This document shows positions 6,549-8,842 of a stretch of DNA of 8,842 nt, in pieces. Source of the DNA: Gammaproteobacteria bacterium (GTDB lineage: Bacteria; Pseudomonadota; Gammaproteobacteria; Chromatiales; Chromatiaceae); NCBI GenBank assembly GCA_030625445.1, contig DAOUQU010000057.1, positions 1-8,842 of the forward strand, read 5' to 3'. Each line of letters opens with the position of its first letter. The stretch's first letter is position 1. A program made the translations under genes and the position numbers. The notes below the pieces were generated by a model. It made no database searches, was not told the origin of the DNA, and worked only from the letters and a program-made list of their open reading frames with translations.

Positions 6549-6750
6549 GGTTCATGCCCTGCCGAACCCGTCGAACATCGTAGTCATCATCGATCAGTTG
6601 CCTGCCCTTTAGACGTTTGAGCCGTCGTTGCCGGTGGCGGGCCACCAGTTCCCGCAGCGCCAGATCGACGACTTCCCGTTTAGTTTTTACGTGGGAAAAG
6701 TGCATGGCTTCATCCACCAGATCATCATCGAGCACAATATTTGTACGCAT
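6535..6750 (-). CDS. vapB: VapB-type ribbon-helix-helix antitoxin (module 1)
   Basis: The 71-residue protein starts MRTNIVLDDDLVDEA, a ribbon-helix-helix DNA-binding N-terminus, followed by KTKREVVDLALRELV, the hallmark of the VapB/DUF2191 group. The basic stretch RHRQRRLKRLKGRQ leads into an acidic, likely flexible tail that should wrap the toxin. It neutralises the PIN toxin encoded next and represses its own operon. The ATG at 6750 has AGGTG (6762-6758) 7 bases upstream, and this site lies inside a perfect inverted repeat (6753-6776), so bound VapB would block ribosome entry or transcription. A damaged second copy of the first 15 codons lies at 7909-7953. Confidence 0.9.
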   Translation of the reverse strand: MRTNIVLDDDLVDEAMHFSHVKTKREVVDLALRELVARHRQRRLKRLKGRQLIDDDYDVRRVRQGMNRGIG

Positions 6751-6752
6751 CT

Positions 6753-6776
6753 ATATACACCTCTTTATGTGTATAT
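6753..6776 (-). promoter_or_regulatory. Probable VapB operator (inverted repeat ATATACAC-N8-GTGTATAT)
   Basis: A perfect 8-base inverted repeat (6753-6760 and 6769-6776) with an 8-base spacer lies 3 bases upstream of the vapB start and covers its ribosome binding site. Ribbon-helix-helix antitoxins bind such repeats to repress their operons. A similar repeat, ATACACA-N9-TGTGTAT, is kept upstream of the broken vapB copy (7956-7978). Confidence 0.65.
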
Positions 6777-6798
6777 TAGCATAGGCAAATCGTGCAGT

Positions 6799-6849
6799 CT
6801 CCCTGTAGATCATCCCGCCCCTGAGATTGCTGCGTACCGCGCAATGACA
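6799..6849. repeat. Interspersed repeat with GAGATTGC..CGCAATGACA end, copy 1
   Basis: This stretch runs from CTCCCTGTAGATCATC through CCTGAGATTGCTGCGTACC to GCGCAATGACA and is repeated at 8002-8053. The GAGATTGCTTCG..CTCGCAATGACA core is a widespread bacterial intergenic repeat type (general knowledge). Here it is part of a longer duplication, 6706-6849 against 7909-8053. Confidence 0.65.
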
Positions 6850-6856
6850 GTATTCA

Positions 6857-6908
6857 CACGGACTTTTCGAGAATTTACGTGGTTTGGTATGTTCTCGAAA
6901 ACCCCGTG
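6857..6908. repeat. Long inverted repeat (17-base arms, 18-base loop)
   Basis: CACGGACTTTTCGAGAA (6857-6873) pairs with TTCTCGAAAACCCCGTG (6892-6908); 15 of 17 positions match, with an unbroken inner stem of 10 (TTTTCGAGAA/TTCTCGAAAA). The loop contains TTTACGTGGTTTGG. It is non-coding and I do not recognise its family. It lies between the duplicated block and the IS3 remnant. Confidence 0.75.
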
Positions 6909-6953
6909 CATTATCGCGCTCAGAAGAGACGCCCCCACATACCGCACTTCCCT

Positions 6954-6979
6954 GGTGCCCAAACTCCAGCTTGGGCGCC
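6954..6979. repeat. Palindromic repeat GGTGCCCAA..TTGGGCGCC at an IS3 breakpoint
   Basis: GGTGCCCAA (6954-6962) pairs with TTGGGCGCC (6971-6979) with one G-T wobble; the loop is ACTCCAGC. It belongs to the same family as 5997-6022. The IS3 orfA reading frame is intact up to this element and lost inside it. Confidence 0.75.
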
Positions 6980-6983
6980 AGCG

Positions 6984-7079
6984 AATCTCGTTGATCGTTT
7001 TCTCTCCTCGAAGCGCCTCAAGGCCTATCTTTGCCTTGAACTCCGCTGAGTAGACCTTCCGCTTTTTTATCGTTCTCAT
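6984..7079 (-). pseudogene. IS3-family transposase OrfA, N-terminal fragment
   Basis: From ATG at 7079 the frame encodes MRTIKKRKVYSAEFKAKIGL then EALRGEKTINEI, which is the typical start of IS3-family OrfA helix-turn-helix proteins (xKYSAEFKAKVALEALRGEKTxxEI). After about 32 codons homology stops at a palindromic repeat; the open frame continues to 6810 but only through repeat and intergenic sequence, so it is not a real protein. The rest of orfA, all of orfB and the right end are missing. The start is preceded by GAGGAATGAGAGCAA, a plausible ribosome binding site from the original element. Confidence 0.75.
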
Positions 7080-7138
7080 TTGCTCTCATTCCTCATGACA
7101 GCGCGTAGCTTAAACTACTGTCTTGATAATGGGATCCA
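6984..7138 (-). mobile_element. Left-end remnant of an IS3-family insertion sequence
   Basis: Upstream of the orfA fragment, read on the minus strand, the sequence runs TGGATCCCATTATCAAGACA (7138-7119) and then GTAGTTTAAGCTACGCGC before the ribosome binding site. This is the length and position expected for an IS3 left end with its terminal inverted repeat. The outer boundary at 7138 is inferred from the TGGATCCC start; no right end is present to confirm it, and target duplication cannot be checked. The 6751-7153 gap otherwise holds the vapB operator, the duplicated repeat block, the long inverted repeat and the palindrome listed separately. Confidence 0.5.
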
Positions 7139-7153
7139 CTATACTCTCCCCAA

Positions 7154-7552
7154 TCACACTTCCCAATCCACCAGCCGCAACCCGGTAACCCGGGAAAACT
7201 CACCCTGGTTATGAGTAACGAGCACGGCATCGTTGGCGCGAGCAGTGGCGGCGATCAAAACATCGTAGGGTCCAATAGGATTGCCTTGAGCCGCAAGATC
7301 AGCGCGGATAACCCCCGCCTCTTCTGCACAGCGGTCATCGAAAGGCAGACTGGTGAGCGGCGCAAAGAGCCGTGTCAACAGTTGCAGATTGGCCTCAACC
7401 TGCCGACTATGACGGGCGCCGTAAAGCAACTCTGATTTAATGATGCTGCAGAGCGCAATATCGCCGGGGGCATGTTGCTGAAATTGCTGCATGATGCCTG
7501 CATGCCTCTGATTCAGCAGGTGGATACAGACATTCGTATCAAGTAGAAACAT
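7154..7552 (-). CDS. vapC: VapC-type PIN-domain ribonuclease toxin (module 2)
   Basis: The 132-residue protein is a single PIN domain of the MFLLDTNVCIHLLN type. The acidic residues are Asp5, Glu41 in KSELLYGA and Asp97 in PYDVLIAATA, and VTHNQGEF gives Asn115 at the fourth site, as in many VapC toxins (VTNNxxEF). The C-terminus TGLRLVDWEV is typical of the group. It should be a metal-dependent endoribonuclease; its RNA target is unknown. The ATG at 7552 is preferred because it forms a TGATG overlap with the antitoxin stop codon and begins at the usual MFLLDTN; a GTG one codon upstream (7555) is possible. It shares little sequence with the toxin of module 1, so this is an independent module and not a duplication. 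Confidence 0.9.
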   Translation of the reverse strand: MFLLDTNVCIHLLNQRHAGIMQQFQQHAPGDIALCSIIKSELLYGARHSRQVEANLQLLTRLFAPLTSLPFDDRCAEEAGVIRADLAAQGNPIGPYDVLIAATARANDAVLVTHNQGEFSRVTGLRLVDWEV

Positions 7553-7776
7553 CACTCCAGTTCCAGGCGTGTTTCATAGCCGCCCTGATCCGCCCGTTCC
7601 AACGACTCACCCTGCCAGCTCCCGAATATCTCAAAGTAATTTTCCGGCCACTGGGTTTCAACTTCCCGCTCAACGAGCAGGGCAAGATATTTGGAGGTTG
7701 AGAGGTGGGCATGCCGGGCTTTTTCCTGCAGCTTTTTTGCCAAATCTTCCTGGAGATAGCAATGTAATTGGGGCAT
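7552..7776 (-). CDS. Antitoxin of the PIN toxin, module 2
   Basis: The 74-residue protein begins MPQLHCYLQEDLAKKLQEKA and contains HLSTSKYLALLVEREV, a ribbon-helix-helix-like pattern in which a short beta strand precedes two helices. The acidic C-terminal half (WPENYFEIFGSWQGESLERA and on) is the probable toxin-binding segment. It should neutralise the downstream toxin, whose ATG overlaps its stop codon, and repress their shared promoter. The ATG at 7776 has GAGG 10 bases upstream (GAGGATATAAAATC). A short AT-rich inverted repeat, TATAT-N6-ATATA (7782-7797), overlaps this leader and may be the operator, although it is weak. Family assignment rests on pattern and context; it is not of the DUF2191 VapB type seen in module 1. 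Confidence 0.85.
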   Translation of the reverse strand: MPQLHCYLQEDLAKKLQEKARHAHLSTSKYLALLVEREVETQWPENYFEIFGSWQGESLERADQGGYETRLELE

Positions 7777-7890
7777 GATTTTATATCCTCAAATATATGT
7801 GTGCTATTTGCATTCTAGTACAAACCTGTTCGAGCTACAAAGATTTCAGCCAATCTACCGGTGAGTTCTCAAATAATCCATGTGTATGCC

Positions 7891-8052
7891 GTCATTGCGA
7901 GCGCACACGGCTTCATTTACCAGATTATCATCCAGCACAATATTGGTACGCATCTATACACACCTCTTTAATGTGTATGACAGCACAGACGAAACGCACA
8001 ATCTCCCTGTACATCATCCTGCCCCTGAGATTGCTTCGTACCTCGCAATGAC
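7891..8052. repeat. Segment bounded by GTCATTGCGAG/CTCGCAATGAC inverted repeats
   Basis: GTCATTGCGAG (7891-7901) and CTCGCAATGAC (8042-8052) are exact reverse complements that bracket the vapB scar and its operator. Both belong to the widespread CGTCATTGCGAG..GCAATCTC intergenic repeat type. The inner part (7909-8053) is about 85% identical by hand count to 6706-6849, with one single-base insertion. The 7777-8244 gap contains, in order, the module 2 leader, about 90 bases in which I see nothing, this segment, a repeat copy, an hsdM fragment and the module 3 promoter. Confidence 0.65.
7909..7953 (-). pseudogene. vapB fragment (first 15 codons)
   Basis: The minus strand from ATG at 7953 encodes MRTNIVLDDNLVNEA, against MRTNIVLDDDLVDEA of the intact antitoxin of module 1. 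Homology stops at 7909, where the sequence changes to a GTCATTGCGAG repeat arm; the frame then runs on with no similarity to a stop at 7855. The ribosome binding site AGGTG and the operator-like inverted repeat (7956-7978) are retained upstream. No toxin gene follows it. It is the left-over of a second, related vapBC operon or of a partial duplication of module 1. Confidence 0.8.
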
Positions 8053-8065
8053 ATAAATCAACACC

Positions 8066-8090
8066 GTAGGGCGCTAATAAGCGTAGCAGG
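8066..8090. repeat. Interspersed repeat GTAGGGCG..AATAAGC family, partial copy 3
   Basis: GTAGGGCGCTAATAAGCGTA matches the first half of the copies at 615 and 3709; similarity fades after GCGTAGC, where the hsdM-like reading begins on the other strand. The exact border between repeat and gene fragment is not clear. Confidence 0.55.
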
Positions 8091-8176
8091 ATCAGACACA
8101 ATACCGGGTCTTTGTATTCAGCGGCGGTCAGTTTTGAATTGGCGCGCAGGTTGTCGGCGCTGTCCCAGACGATTTT
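8081..8176 (-). pseudogene. Fragment of a type I restriction methyltransferase (HsdM) N-terminal region
   Basis: Read on the minus strand from 8176, the frame gives KIVWDSADNLRANSKLTAAE then YKDPVLCLILLR. This matches the conserved N-terminal block of one HsdM class (LWxxADxLRANSxLxxxEYxxPVLGLIFLR). A TGA directly precedes it (8179-8177), and a GTAGGGCG-type repeat truncates it at the other end, so neither a start nor the AdoMet-binding motifs remain. About 32 codons survive out of some 500. HsdM is the modification subunit of type I restriction systems and normally lies with hsdS and hsdR, of which nothing is visible here. The fragment is too short to be functional. Confidence 0.7.
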
Positions 8177-8182
8177 TCAGCG

Positions 8183-8211
8183 TTGCCATTTCTCTGTAAA
8201 TACAGCATAAT
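8183..8211 (+). promoter_or_regulatory. Sigma-70 promoter of toxin-antitoxin module 3
   Basis: TTGCCA (8183-8188) and CATAAT (8206-8211) are separated by the ideal 17 bases, and each differs from consensus by one base. Transcription would start near 8218, about 27 bases before the antitoxin ATG. Confidence 0.7.
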
Positions 8212-8232
8212 CATATTAATCATTATGATCAT
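8210..8232 (+). promoter_or_regulatory. Probable operator of module 3 (ATCATA-N8-TATGAT)
   Basis: ATCATA (8210-8215) and TATGAT (8224-8229) form a perfect inverted repeat overlapping the end of the -10 box and the expected transcription start. A second palindrome ATGATCAT (8225-8232) overlaps its right half. The position fits repression by the Phd/YefM-type antitoxin. Confidence 0.5.
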
Positions 8233-8244
8233 GCTGGTACGAAG

Positions 8245-8499
8245 ATGCAAACCAAGGTAACTGCTGTCGAAGCCCGTCAAAAACTGGGCGAATTGCTAAA
8301 TCGCGTCACCCTGCTTCATGAGGAGATTATTATTGAACGCGCTGGAAAACCTCTGGCGCGTCTCTCCCCAATTCAAAAAAGAGGCAAGCCGGATTGTCAC
8401 AAACTTGACTTTCGCAAAGCTGCGGGACTGGGCGCCGATAGCTGGAAAGAGATCGATGTCATGGAATATGTTCGGCAGGAGCGTGATGAATGGGGTTGA
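8245..8499 (+). CDS. Phd/YefM-family antitoxin (module 3)
   Basis: The 84-residue protein starts MQTKVTAVEARQKLGELLNR, followed by HEEIIIERAGKPLARLSPI. This is the Phd/YefM fold, in which the N-terminal half binds DNA as a dimer and the C-terminal tail covers the toxin. The tail ends KEIDVMEYVRQERDEWG. It should repress its own promoter just upstream and neutralise the PIN toxin encoded next, whose start lies 10 bases inside this gene. The ATG at 8245 begins at the usual family position; the site upstream (GGTACGAAG) is a weak ribosome binding sequence. A Phd-type antitoxin paired with a PIN toxin is a known combination. It runs opposite to modules 1 and 2. Confidence 0.88.
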   Translation: MQTKVTAVEARQKLGELLNRVTLLHEEIIIERAGKPLARLSPIQKRGKPDCHKLDFRKAAGLGADSWKEIDVMEYVRQERDEWG

Positions 8500-8842
8500 A
8501 GCTCCGTGACGGGGATATCATATTCGTCGATACATCCCCTTTTATCTATTTTTTCGAAAATCACCCCGATTATCTGCCCGCCATGCAAACATTTTTCGAT
8601 CAAGTCTATAGTTGTAATGCGCAGGTCATCACTTCAATTATCACTTACATCGAAATAACTACCCATCCCGTACGTCAGGGCAATCGTCCGTTGGCCCGCA
8701 AATATCGCGAATACTTCAGTTATTCTGATAATCTTACGCTTCTCCCTCTGGACATGAGCATCGCCGATGAGGTTGTACATTTACGCGCAATCTATGGTTT
8801 GAGAACACCTGATGCCATTCAGCTGGGAACAGCCCTGGCCGC
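8490..8842 (+). CDS. PIN-domain toxin (module 3), 3' end outside window
   Basis: The frame from ATG 8490 stays open to the window end (117 complete codons). It starts MGLKLRDGDIIFVDTSPFIY and includes ITSIITYIEITTHP and LRTPDAIQLGTALA. The metal-binding acids are Asp14, Glu55 and Asp108; the fourth site lies beyond the window. This is the PIN subgroup with VDTSPFIYFFE and TPDAIQLATA motifs, different from the toxins of modules 1 and 2. It should be an endoribonuclease toxin, normally about 135-150 residues long. AGGAG (8477-8481) lies 8 bases before the ATG, inside the antitoxin gene, and the two genes overlap by 10 bases, so they are translated together. Confidence 0.85.
   Translation, partial: MGLKLRDGDIIFVDTSPFIYFFENHPDYLPAMQTFFDQVYSCNAQVITSIITYIEITTHPVRQGNRPLARKYREYFSYSDNLTLLPLDMSIADEVVHLRAIYGLRTPDAIQLGTALA

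Noticed and set aside
6810..7079. An 89-codon open frame on the minus strand as a full gene
   Set aside because: Only the first 32 or so codons match IS3 OrfA; the rest runs through a palindromic repeat and other non-coding DNA.
7797..8051. An 84-codon open frame on the + strand between modules 2 and 3
   Set aside because: It is antisense to the vapB scar and spans interspersed repeats; no motif or ribosome binding site supports it.
1..8842. tRNA, rRNA or a known riboswitch
   Set aside because: No cloverleaf, rRNA segment or familiar riboswitch core was recognised in any gap.

Overview
The window looks like chromosomal DNA of a gammaproteobacterium. Codon use is moderately GC-rich, the core genes have typical proteobacterial forms, and the gaps carry several families of short palindromic repeats of the kind common in that class. 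A CbbY-like sugar-phosphate phosphatase gives a weak hint of a Calvin-cycle autotroph, for example a sulfur oxidiser. That is inference; nothing here fixes the species.

Positions 1-5936 hold ordinary housekeeping genes. The window opens inside a SNF2-family helicase on the + strand, of which only the C-terminal helicase lobe is present. A convergent gap (562-813) filled with repeats separates it from a minus-strand series read from right to left: a CbbY-like HAD phosphatase (4516-3746), a class I/II aminotransferase (3690-2539), the tRNA pseudouridine-13 synthase truD (2532-1474), and a DUF523/TudS-like iron-sulfur protein (1347-814). The aminotransferase and truD are 6 bases apart and probably co-transcribed. 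A divergent promoter region (4517-4667) leads right into a + strand CNNM/CorC-type membrane protein (4668-5936).

Positions 5937-8842 are accessory DNA. Three unrelated type II toxin-antitoxin modules lie within 2.7 kb: an RHH VapB with a PIN toxin (6750-6144), a second antitoxin with a PIN toxin (7776-7154), and a Phd/YefM-type antitoxin with a PIN toxin on the + strand (8245 to the window end, truncated). All three toxins are PIN-domain proteins, but the antitoxins differ. Between the modules lie decayed pieces: the start of an IS3-family orfA, a second copy of the vapB promoter and first 15 codons, and a roughly 32-codon fragment resembling the N-terminal part of a type I restriction methyltransferase (HsdM).

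No single undescribed multi-gene system stands out. The most unusual parts are the toxin-antitoxin island with its duplicated operator scar, the hsdM fragment, the IS3 fragment cut at a palindromic repeat, and the TudS-like gene downstream of truD.
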